A stretch of 28,771 nt of DNA from Candidatus Woesearchaeota archaeon. GTDB taxonomy: Archaea; Nanobdellota; Nanobdellia; Woesearchaeales; WJKL01. The notes beneath the pieces were generated by a model that was not told the origin of the DNA, ran no database searches, and was given only the letters and a program-made list of their open reading frames with translations. Below, one piece after another: positions 22,810 to 28,340 of this stretch; position 1 is the first letter of the stretch; each line of letters starts with the position of its first letter. The stretch covers positions 1 to 28,771 of the forward strand of contig JAHWIB010000013.1 in NCBI GenBank assembly GCA_019322815.1, written 5' to 3'. The position numbers were made by a program, and so were the translations under genes.

Positions 22810-23524
22810 TTTTCACGACCTCTAGCCTTTCCTTGGCAATCTTGATGTACTCCTCGCAAATCTCAAAGCCCACATACTTCCTGTTCAGTATCTTTGCAGC
22901 GATTGCAGTTGTGCCAGCACCCATGAAAGGGTCAAGTATTGTGTCTCCTTCCCTACTACAAAGCTTGATGCACAACTCTGGAAGCTCAACAGGAAACATG
23001 GCACAATGCCCGAAAGATGTAAACTGGTTGAAAGTCATCTTCGGAATCCACCATACATTTGTCCTGCACTTGAGCTTGTTTGAGTGGATGCAAGGAACGC
23101 CAATCGCATACTTGTCAAAGGCATAATTCTTTGACTTAGCAAACATAAACACAAACTCATAGGCATTAGTGAGCATCCTATCAGTGTTGTAATAGCGTGG
23201 ATTAGGCTTTGACCAAAGGATAGTGTCAATAAGCTCAAATCCTGCTTCCTTCGCCAAATATGCTGTATCAAATGCCTTGAACTGGTTGTCACGGCAGTTG
23301 GAAATATTGACGAACATGACTCCTGAAGGAGTAAGGACCCTGAAGCACTCCTCGAATACCTTGCTCAGGAAAGACTTATACTCGCCATAAGCAAGATTAT
23401 CTTCATAGGTCTTGTATGGCTTGCTGACATTGTAAGGAGGGCTGGTAACTACTACCTGGACGCTGTTTGAAGGCAAATTCTTCATTCCAGCTACGCAGTC
23501 CCCCTTATGGATTTCATTCAGCAT
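22793..23524 (-). CDS. Site-specific DNA methyltransferase (beta class)
   Basis: 243 residues. Catalytic motif IV TSPPY comes early (VVVTSPPYN, about residues 26-34) and SAM motif I comes late (DPFMGAGTTAIAAKILNRKY, about 198-217), the order of the beta class, which methylates adenine N6 or cytosine N4. There is no partner restriction enzyme beside it, so it is probably a solitary methylase that marks the element's DNA, protecting it on entry into a new host or regulating transfer. Its ATG overlaps the zinc-ribbon gene; the 3' end overlaps the two-helix membrane gene by 17 bases. It is the second gene of the transfer operon. Confidence 0.9.
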   Translation of the reverse strand: MLNEIHKGDCVAGMKNLPSNSVQVVVTSPPYNVSKPYKTYEDNLAYGEYKSFLSKVFEECFRVLTPSGVMFVNISNCRDNQFKAFDTAYLAKEAGFELIDTILWSKPNPRYYNTDRMLTNAYEFVFMFAKSKNYAFDKYAIGVPCIHSNKLKCRTNVWWIPKMTFNQFTSFGHCAMFPVELPELCIKLCSREGDTILDPFMGAGTTAIAAKILNRKYVGFEICEEYIKIAKERLEVVKNEAMD

Positions 23525-23658
23525 TTTCTCAAAAGCTCCAAAACCTCTTCCTTCTCCTCAGGCTCCTTCCTGTAAACAAAAGCAAAGTAATCATAGCACG
23601 TCGAGCAAAGCTCATGTTCGCCTTTTTCCAATCTCTTTAAGCAGACAATGCAGTTCAC
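23518..23658 (-). CDS. 46-aa zinc-ribbon protein, first gene of the transfer operon
   Basis: Read directly on the reverse strand: GTG at 23658, stop ending at 23518, 46 residues. It begins MNCIVCLKRLEKGEHELCST and continues CYDYFAFVYR, giving C-x2-C and C-x2-C pairs (C3, C6, C18, C21) that should bind one zinc, then an acidic helix (PEEKEEVLELLRKC). GGGTGA at 23665-23670 lies 6 bases before the GTG. It overlaps the methyltransferase start by 7 bases. It sits directly under the shared operator-promoter, so a regulatory or protein-binding role is likely. The family is not recognised. Confidence 0.7.
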   Translation of the reverse strand: MNCIVCLKRLEKGEHELCSTCYDYFAFVYRKEPEEKEEVLELLRKC

Positions 23659-23695
23659 TTTGTTTCACCCAATACCCTAGAAGTCAGCATACTAG

Positions 23696-23735
23696 ATATA
23701 CGGTCTGGTGAAAGATTTTCAGAAAAAGTTCGGAA
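23696..23735 (-). promoter_or_regulatory. Operator and promoter of the transfer operon
   Basis: On the forward strand TTCAGAA-N4-TTCGGAA occupies 23718-23735. Reading leftward, 8 bases later comes ACCAGACC (23702-23709), one base, then TATAT (23696-23700). This is the same order and exact spacing as at 6886-6925. Transcription should start near 23672, just before the GGGTGA ribosome-binding site of the zinc-ribbon gene. Confidence 0.65.
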
Positions 23736-23743
23736 TTGTTGTA

Positions 23744-24661
23744 CTAGAAAATACTTTTCTTATTATTCTTATATTCTAAATAAGATTTTATTAAACATAT
23801 TACCATGAGGATATAACTAAATGCTGCCGTTTCTGTGATAGTCCATCTTTGTTTTAACTTGGCATCTGCACCATGAGCTTTACCCATTGACCTCACATTA
23901 CCAAGGCTAGCAGCGATGTTATTGAGCTTTGTTGGATATTCAGGATGTTTGTTTAACTCATTAGTTATCTGGACTATACCTGCACATTTTTCCAAGTTAA
24001 TGTCAGATGCCAAATCAAGCCTCAAAAAATCTTCAAGCGCTCTGCCAGTATCATTTACTGCATCTTCTTTATTACTTTTTATATTTACAATAGCTTCAGA
24101 TAAATCATCAAGCACTTTTGTCGAAACGTCCTTGAAAAATTCATTTAATTCATTCTTAAGGAACTTATTAGCCTGCACTTTATTTTTTATAGCTTCAAGA
24201 TTTTCTATGCTTGGGTTCTTATATCTTTTATTAGAAACATTGATTTCCAGAAGGGATATCCATTCATTGAAAACTTGAGTAATTACATTCTCTTTCTGTT
24301 CTATGCCATATACTGTTTTTACAAGTTTTGCAGCCTCTTGATTGCTCTTCCCATTAGAAACAAAGTAAACATACTCTGCAAACAATTTATCTTTGGCCAA
24401 AGTTTCCTTTACAATCTGCAAAGAATTATTTTGATTCACCTGCTTTTGAACTTCCTTGCTTAAAGAATATTTTCCTTCTTTTTCAATCAAAATCTCTTTG
24501 TTTAACAGGAAGTCTATACATTTCTTAACATAGGACTCTGTTTTAGAAAAGTATCCTACTATGTCTTCATAGCTGCAAGTCTTGCCCCTTCTTGAACATT
24601 CATTCAAGAACTCCATCACTGCTTTCGTCAGCTTGATTGGAGGGTTGATTATCTTTATCAT
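23744..24661 (-). CDS. Winged-helix protein with Abi_C-like C-terminus, candidate abortive-infection protein
   Basis: 305 residues from the ATG at 24661, which has AAAGGA 6 bases upstream; it overlaps the preceding gene by 62 bases. The N-terminus (about 10-80) reads as a winged helix (RGKTCSYEDIVGYFSKTESY, then NKEILIEKEGKYSL). The middle is helical. The C-terminal 120 residues match the Abi_C pattern: RALEDFLRLDL, then ASLGNVRSMGKAHGADAKL, then a hydrophobic helix (AAFSYILMVICLIKSYLEY). Abi_C occurs in abortive-infection phage-defence proteins, where its activity is mostly unknown. It forms a two-gene unit with the DUF5343-like gene. The family call rests on the pattern and is moderate. Confidence 0.62.
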   Translation of the reverse strand: MIKIINPPIKLTKAVMEFLNECSRRGKTCSYEDIVGYFSKTESYVKKCIDFLLNKEILIEKEGKYSLSKEVQKQVNQNNSLQIVKETLAKDKLFAEYVYFVSNGKSNQEAAKLVKTVYGIEQKENVITQVFNEWISLLEINVSNKRYKNPSIENLEAIKNKVQANKFLKNELNEFFKDVSTKVLDDLSEAIVNIKSNKEDAVNDTGRALEDFLRLDLASDINLEKCAGIVQITNELNKHPEYPTKLNNIAASLGNVRSMGKAHGADAKLKQRWTITETAAFSYILMVICLIKSYLEYKNNKKSIF

Positions 24662-25343
24662 TGTTTTCCTTTTTTGATAGTTTTTTCTTAATAAGGTCCA
24701 TAACCGGTTGTACCAGCAATAAATCATCTTCTTCTTCAATCTCTATAGTCTGGTCAATCTTAGGACCCCTTATTGTGATTACATAATTTTCACTGCTGGA
24801 GATATGTTTTATATGCTCATCAGTAATGCTTTCTTCTTTTTCGCTAGTTTCTGCCATCTCACCATTCCCAGAACCTCTCTGGTTAAGAGAATTGTCTGGG
24901 TTTAAAATCTTGATTTGTTTCGCTGCTTCAATAAAATAAGTAGCTACTCTTGAAGCTACCCTTTCATCAACGCCAAACTCCCTTATTAGCACCTTATCCA
25001 AAAGGTCAACTGGTACTTTTACATCCTTGTATTTATCATACAACTTCTTGAATAAAGGCACTGAAAAAAAGGCTTTGGTTAACACATTATTTTTTTCCTG
25101 CTCATCGTAAGCAAGTTTGTAATCTTTGTAGGTCTGGTCAAGATATAACGTTCCTTTGGTCATTTTTACAAAACCATACTTTGCTGCTGCAGCTGTTAAG
25201 GCTAAAAAACCACCGCTAACCTTTTTTCCCATCTTTTCAGCACACGTTTTCTTATCACATGAACCACCCAGCTCATCTACAGTTTTAGCTACCTCAAGTG
25301 ACTTTTTGAAAGACGCTCTCGGATAATCGATTATTTTTGGCAT
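24600..25343 (-). CDS. DUF5343-like winged-helix protein, partner of the Abi_C-like protein
   Basis: 247 residues. GGAGGT lies about 8 bases before the ATG at 25343, and a TATA-like box (CTTTATAAACT, reverse strand near 25387-25397) lies further upstream. The first 140 residues look like a winged helix followed by a helical bundle (YPRASFKKSLEVAKTVDELG, SGGFLALTAAAAKYGFVKMT, KVLIREFGVDERVASRVATY), the layout of DUF5343 proteins. A Ser/Glu-rich linker, a beta strand pair (YVITIRGPKIDQTIEIEEED) and a highly charged Lys/Asp/Asn tail follow. It overlaps the Abi_C-like gene by 62 bases, an unusually long overlap suggesting tight coupling. Function unknown; DNA sensing or repression is a guess. Confidence 0.6.
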   Translation of the reverse strand: MPKIIDYPRASFKKSLEVAKTVDELGGSCDKKTCAEKMGKKVSGGFLALTAAAAKYGFVKMTKGTLYLDQTYKDYKLAYDEQEKNNVLTKAFFSVPLFKKLYDKYKDVKVPVDLLDKVLIREFGVDERVASRVATYFIEAAKQIKILNPDNSLNQRGSGNGEMAETSEKEESITDEHIKHISSSENYVITIRGPKIDQTIEIEEEDDLLLVQPVMDLIKKKLSKKENNDKDNQPSNQADESSDGVLE

Positions 25344-25521
25344 TTTTGTAAACCTCCATTGATTTTGAAGTAAAGAATTTTTATTAGTTTATAAAGTTAT
25401 TGTTTTTAGTATGGTTTTTTAGTTATAGTAGTTATAAAAGTTATAGAAATAGGGATGTTACTACTTATTTTAGACGATTTTGAGGGCAAACATTCAGAAC
25501 TTTTTCGGAATTCTCTTCCTA
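25344..25521. promoter_or_regulatory. Regulatory gap with AGTTATA repeats and an operator copy
   Basis: AGTTATA occurs three times at 9-base spacing (25421, 25430, 25439), with a related AGTTTATAAAGTTAT nearby (25386-25400). TTCAGAA-N4-TTCGGAA lies at 25493-25510, 12 bases after the end of the next module. The promoter of the DUF5343-like gene is in here, but no ACCAGACC-TATAT block accompanies this operator copy. Confidence 0.5.
25493..25510. repeat. Third copy of the TTCNGAA-N4-TTCNGAA site
   Basis: TTCAGAA at 25493-25499 and TTCGGAA at 25504-25510, spacer 4 bases, followed by TT as in the copies at 6886 and 23718. With the copy at 23718 it brackets the winged-helix/Abi_C pair in direct orientation. 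Confidence 0.6.
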
Positions 25522-26700
25522 TCACTTAAACAATTTTATTAAAGAATTAATTGGCTCTTTAAACTTAGAATACCTGTTCCTTACAATCAATACAGCATTC
25601 CTCCATTCAAACTCCTCTCTAGGTATTAAAACATATTCTCCTTTTTTGTATATTTTTTGTTTAGAGGGATATTCTATCCCTACTATGCTATGAAAAGGGC
25701 CTATAACCACTCCTGCACTTAAATTAGGATGCTCAAAAATTGTCTGGTCTATTTTGTTAGCTAAATCCCAATAATCTTCAACTTTATCTAAGAAAAACAA
25801 TAGGTTCCTTACATCAATTACTAAAAGTCCTGGTTCATTCTTTGGGAGTTGCCCTTTTTTTACTTTTTGTTTTATCTTGTTCCTAAGTCGGCCTATTTCA
25901 TCTACATTCGTTGGAGGCCCTACAAATCCTCCAAATTCGCCATTTCTTTTATTCCACTCCTCTAACCCTTCAGTATTTTCTTTTGGGTATACAAAACAAT
26001 TGATTACATTCTCCTCTGAAATCTCTTTGCATTTCTTTATTTTTCTAACTTGCTCAACTGTTTTTTTGATTTTTCTTTTTAATTCTTTGACAGCAGGGTC
26101 TGAGAGTATTTTGTGTAATCTGAATCTAACGACAACATCTTTATCAAACATAAAAGGATATGACAATTCATTGAAGTTTTTAGTTGCCTTGAGACTTTCC
26201 TCTGCAGTTGTTAAGCTCGTTATTTCTATATAGGTCTGTTCATCACCTATCATTACTTTTAAGTCAGCAGACCTCTTTGTTTTATCTTCAATAAATTCTA
26301 AATTTAGCTTTCTTCTCTTTTTTATGATATATGCGATATCTAGTTCTGTTTTAGCACTATTAAACTCATAGGGATTTTTGAGCCTGCCTAACAAGTTTTT
26401 AAAATTTGAGTATTTCTCAAAATATTTAATTTTAAGACCTAAGTCAGCTACCCATAGCCTAGACCATGGCGCCATATTCATTAAGTAACCAGATAGGTGG
26501 TGCCGTACTGGGGGCTCAAACGCACTTTCTATCCAAGAACGACCAAAAGCTCTACGAATTTGTTTTAAGCCTTTAAGGACCTTTTTTCTAATTTCCTCAT
26601 TTAAATCCTCTTGCTGATTTATTTCTTCAATATAATAATTCCAGTCCTTATAGGGGCCTTCCCAGAAATTCTTTCTCATTTCAGATAGTGTAAGTTTCAT
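25522..26700 (-). CDS. PD-(D/E)XK-like protein of unknown function
   Basis: 392 residues with its own TATA box (reverse strand ACTATTTAAAAACG, about 26738-26751). A nuclease-like core is suggested by E119 in SAKTELDIAYIIKKRR, D146 in RSADLKVMI and E159-x-T161 in TYIEITSL. The usual lysine is replaced by threonine, so it may be inactive or use a variant site. The N-terminal 110 residues are helical with an aromatic-rich stretch; after residue 190 comes a charged helical region and then beta strands (PGLLVIDVRNLLFFLD, LSAGVVIGPFHSIVGIEY). Its place beside the Abi_C pair at the edge of a mobile element suggests defence cargo. No named family recognised. Confidence 0.6.
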   Translation of the reverse strand: MKLTLSEMRKNFWEGPYKDWNYYIEEINQQEDLNEEIRKKVLKGLKQIRRAFGRSWIESAFEPPVRHHLSGYLMNMAPWSRLWVADLGLKIKYFEKYSNFKNLLGRLKNPYEFNSAKTELDIAYIIKKRRKLNLEFIEDKTKRSADLKVMIGDEQTYIEITSLTTAEESLKATKNFNELSYPFMFDKDVVVRFRLHKILSDPAVKELKRKIKKTVEQVRKIKKCKEISEENVINCFVYPKENTEGLEEWNKRNGEFGGFVGPPTNVDEIGRLRNKIKQKVKKGQLPKNEPGLLVIDVRNLLFFLDKVEDYWDLANKIDQTIFEHPNLSAGVVIGPFHSIVGIEYPSKQKIYKKGEYVLIPREEFEWRNAVLIVRNRYSKFKEPINSLIKLFK

Positions 26701-26868
26701 TCAGAAAGGGTGGGTGAAACTGTAAATTAAAGTTTTCGTTTTTAAATAGTAAGGTATTTGTTTTTCAGAATTCTTCTCCTAATATTCTGTTTCTGGATTT
26801 TGGTGCCTCTCCTGATACTCTGTTTTTTAGAGCAACTTTTATATAGTACTTAGCCTCTTCATATTGAC

Positions 26869-27061
26869 ATGCAAGAAGCATTGACGACAGAGACAAGAGT
26901 AACAATATAAAAGACACAAGAAACGTAATCTTGCAGATTCGCATTGGATTATTGCATTAGAAAACGCAGAGACAAAGAATAAACAAGAATTGGGACTAAC
27001 TAATCTGTACCAACGTCTGAATAACGCCCCGTACAAATGTGCCAATAATGTTTATAAATAA
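26869..27061 (+). pseudogene. Small gene interrupted by a +1 frameshift, or a chance ORF
   Basis: The ATG at 26869 lies about 27 bases after a strong TATA box and opens a 13-codon frame (MQEALTTETRVTI). The +1 frame is open from 26903 to the stop at 27061 and reads like real protein (KKRNLADSHWIIALENAETK, LGLTNLYQRLNNAPYKCANN). Joining them by a one-base shift near 26905, in ACAATATAAAAG, gives about 64 residues. It may be a decayed gene, a programmed frameshift or an assembly error. The opposite-strand frame is less protein-like. Confidence 0.35.
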
Positions 27062-27074
27062 GTCATGTGATTAA

Positions 27075-27272
27075 GTGCATTTCTCGTCGATAAAAAAGTT
27101 CTTGACAAAATTGTTCCGTCCTGAACTTCTGAAAAAATCTTTTCGGAAGTTCGAGAGCCAACATTTAAATACTGATTTGCCACATCCGTATAGGGGAGAT
27201 TTTATTCTGGCTCAGGATTTTTTGAAAAAAGAGATTTATAGAAATTTTCCCCTATATATCCAAGAGATTTGA
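27075..27272 (+). CDS. Possible 65-aa basic protein, uncertain
   Basis: GTG start at 27075 about 20 bases after a TATA box (27051-27059), so a leaderless mRNA is conceivable; there is no ribosome-binding site. The protein is basic (FSSIKKFLTKLFRPELLKKS) with no known domain. The strong hairpin at 27123-27152 lies inside it, and its end overlaps the convergent unknown gene by 21 bases. It may be a chance frame over a structured non-coding region. Confidence 0.3.
   Translation: MHFSSIKKFLTKLFRPELLKKSFRKFESQHLNTDLPHPYRGDFILAQDFLKKEIYRNFPLYIQEI
27123..27152. repeat. 30-base hairpin containing TTCTGAA and TTCGGAA
   Basis: GAACTTCTGAAAA (27123-27135) pairs with TTTTCGGAAGTTC (27140-27152) over 13 positions with a single G-T wobble and a 4-base loop. 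The arms contain the TTCNGAA half-sites seen elsewhere, here 8 instead of 4 bases apart. No T-run follows on either strand, so it is not a typical terminator. Confidence 0.5.
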
Positions 27273-27887
27273 GTTTAATTTCTTTGTAATTAGTTCTGAC
27301 AATGAGCCTTTAGCCTTGTCAAGACTATCTTTTCTAAATTCATTAACTTGAGTAGAAATATCTTTAGAGAATTGTTTTCCAATTTCAATAAGACTACTAA
27401 ATTTTGAGAAAGTTTCATCCAAAGCAATTTTTGATTTTTCTAACTGTTCATATTTGGGAAATCTTGGAAAATTTATGTACAACCATGGTCCGGACCAATT
27501 TTGAGCATAAGTTGGAATAAGATTAAAGCCAAATCCATCATCCCAAGTAAACCTCTCTTTTTTTGTCCTTAAAAGACAAGACCTAAGAAGAAATTCTGCT
27601 ATTTCTTTTCCTTCAGTTGATTTTGTCCAAAGACTATCTCCACTATAACTATACCATGGACTATAGATAACAAATCCTCCTTTTCTAACAAGGTTATCCC
27701 TTGGAAAATTATCTACAGGAACTCCAAAAGTATATCTAAAAGAAGGGTCAAGATCTCTTATTGAAAATGGTTCATCTCTTTGAGGAACTACATCAAATTT
27801 TTCATTTCCAACTAGCCTATCTAAATTGTGAAGTTCATTAGCTTCTTGTTTTAGATTTGGATTCCTGCAATATCTTTCATTTGCCAT
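27252..27887 (-). CDS. Unknown 211-aa protein
   Basis: 211 residues, soluble, no signal peptide. The first 150 residues are rich in aromatic and Pro/Gly residues (FSIRDLDPSFRYTFGVPVDN, GGFVIYSPWYSYSGDSLW, FGFNLIPTYAQNWSGPWLYI) and end in a helical, probably coiled-coil C-terminus (LEKSKIALDETFSKFSSLIE, QVNEFRKDSLDKAKGSLSEL). No catalytic motif recognised. The ATG at 27887 lacks a strong ribosome-binding site; the gene follows the 105-aa gene by 18 bases on the same strand and is probably in its operon. I do not recognise the family. Confidence 0.65.
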   Translation of the reverse strand: MANERYCRNPNLKQEANELHNLDRLVGNEKFDVVPQRDEPFSIRDLDPSFRYTFGVPVDNFPRDNLVRKGGFVIYSPWYSYSGDSLWTKSTEGKEIAEFLLRSCLLRTKKERFTWDDGFGFNLIPTYAQNWSGPWLYINFPRFPKYEQLEKSKIALDETFSKFSSLIEIGKQFSKDISTQVNEFRKDSLDKAKGSLSELITKKLNSNLLDI

Positions 27888-27905
27888 TTTATTTTTCTCA
27901 TAAAT

Positions 27906-28223
27906 TTAAATTCTTGTTTTAGCTATTGCAGAATAATGGAAGGGGTTGGTTTGCAAGTGTTGAATATTTTGTTGCATAGACTTTCCAATTGAGGAATGAA
28001 ATAGTTCCAGGGATTGAGCATACAAACTTGGATCTAATCTTTCTAAGGCAAGTCCAAAATGCCATCCATAATGTAATGTATGTTCATATTCAACAACATT
28101 GTAACAACTTTCGCTATAAATAGGTCTAGTTTTAACTCGTATTTTATCTCCTCCTTTTAATTGGGCTTCCCTATCTCTTATTCCTAATCTCAATTTTGAT
28201 TTTCTTATTATTTCCTCTAACAT
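27906..28223 (-). CDS. Unknown 105-aa protein
   Basis: 105 residues from the ATG at 28223, chosen because GAGG at 28230-28233 lies 6 bases upstream; the longer frame from 28331 adds a Tyr/Ile/Lys-rich stretch that is just the AT-rich promoter region. The protein has a basic N-terminal helix (EEIIRKSKLRLGIRDREAQL), a strand region (GGDKIRVKTRPI), and HTLHYGWHFGLALERLD, with several His and Tyr residues. No family recognised. It is the first gene of a leftward pair and is divergent from the Lrp-type regulator, which may control it. Confidence 0.6.
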   Translation of the reverse strand: MLEEIIRKSKLRLGIRDREAQLKGGDKIRVKTRPIYSESCYNVVEYEHTLHYGWHFGLALERLDPSLYAQSLELFHSSIGKSMQQNIQHLQTNPFHYSAIAKTRI

Positions 28224-28340
28224 CTCTTTCCTCGCAAGCTTAATCACAATAAAGTAATAACTACTTTTATAATAAAACTTATTATTTAATAATAACACAA
28301 AATAGTAATATTTATATATTATAATACTCATATGTGCAAT
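28224..28340. promoter_or_regulatory. AT-rich divergent promoter region
   Basis: Rightward: TTTATATA at 28311-28318 is centred about 26 bases before the ATG at 28341 (leaderless Lrp mRNA). Leftward: TTATTATAAAAG (reverse strand, about 28264-28275) would start transcription near 28244, giving a short leader with the GAGG ribosome-binding site. The shared gap suits autoregulation by the Lrp-type protein. Confidence 0.55.

Larger units (their letters stand above)
6796..26750. mobile_element. Integrated conjugation-like element carrying defence cargo (ends approximate)
   Basis: The stretch has a tyrosine recombinase at its left end, a VirB2/VirB6/VirB4-type operon, its own TFB, a type I restriction-modification operon, a solitary DNA methyltransferase and further defence-like genes. 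It lies between housekeeping genes on the left and small unknown genes plus an Lrp regulator on the right. Repeated regulatory sequences of the same type occur at 6886, 23718 and 25493, supporting one unit. No tRNA gene and no direct repeat marking att sites was found, so both ends are guesses. No relaxase, coupling protein or replication initiator is seen. Confidence 0.65.
26701..27250. other. Gene-poor stretch at the right edge of the element
   Basis: About 550 bases without a convincing intact gene. It holds the promoter of the PD-(D/E)XK-like gene on the left, two related 15-18-base direct repeats starting TCTCCT (26775 and 26808), a strong rightward TATA box (TTTTATATAG, 26837-26846), a small coding stretch interrupted by a frameshift, another TATA box (TTTATAAAT, 27051-27059), and a 30-base hairpin at 27123-27152. 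It may contain the right end of the element, but no sequence matching the left end was found. Confidence 0.5.

Noticed and set aside
25421..25445. CRISPR-like or iteron array
   Set aside because: Repeats are only 7 bases, without spacers; no initiator gene is present, so an operator is the better reading.
26839..27045. Leftward 68-aa frame
   Set aside because: TTG start without ribosome-binding site, Cys/Leu/Phe-rich antisense-like sequence; the rightward frame there looks more like protein.
6750..27300. Direct-repeat attachment sites
   Set aside because: Similar short strings (AGTTTGATTTCTTAG near 6769 and AGTTTAATTTCTTTG near 27273) occur at both edges but match too poorly in AT-rich DNA to call.
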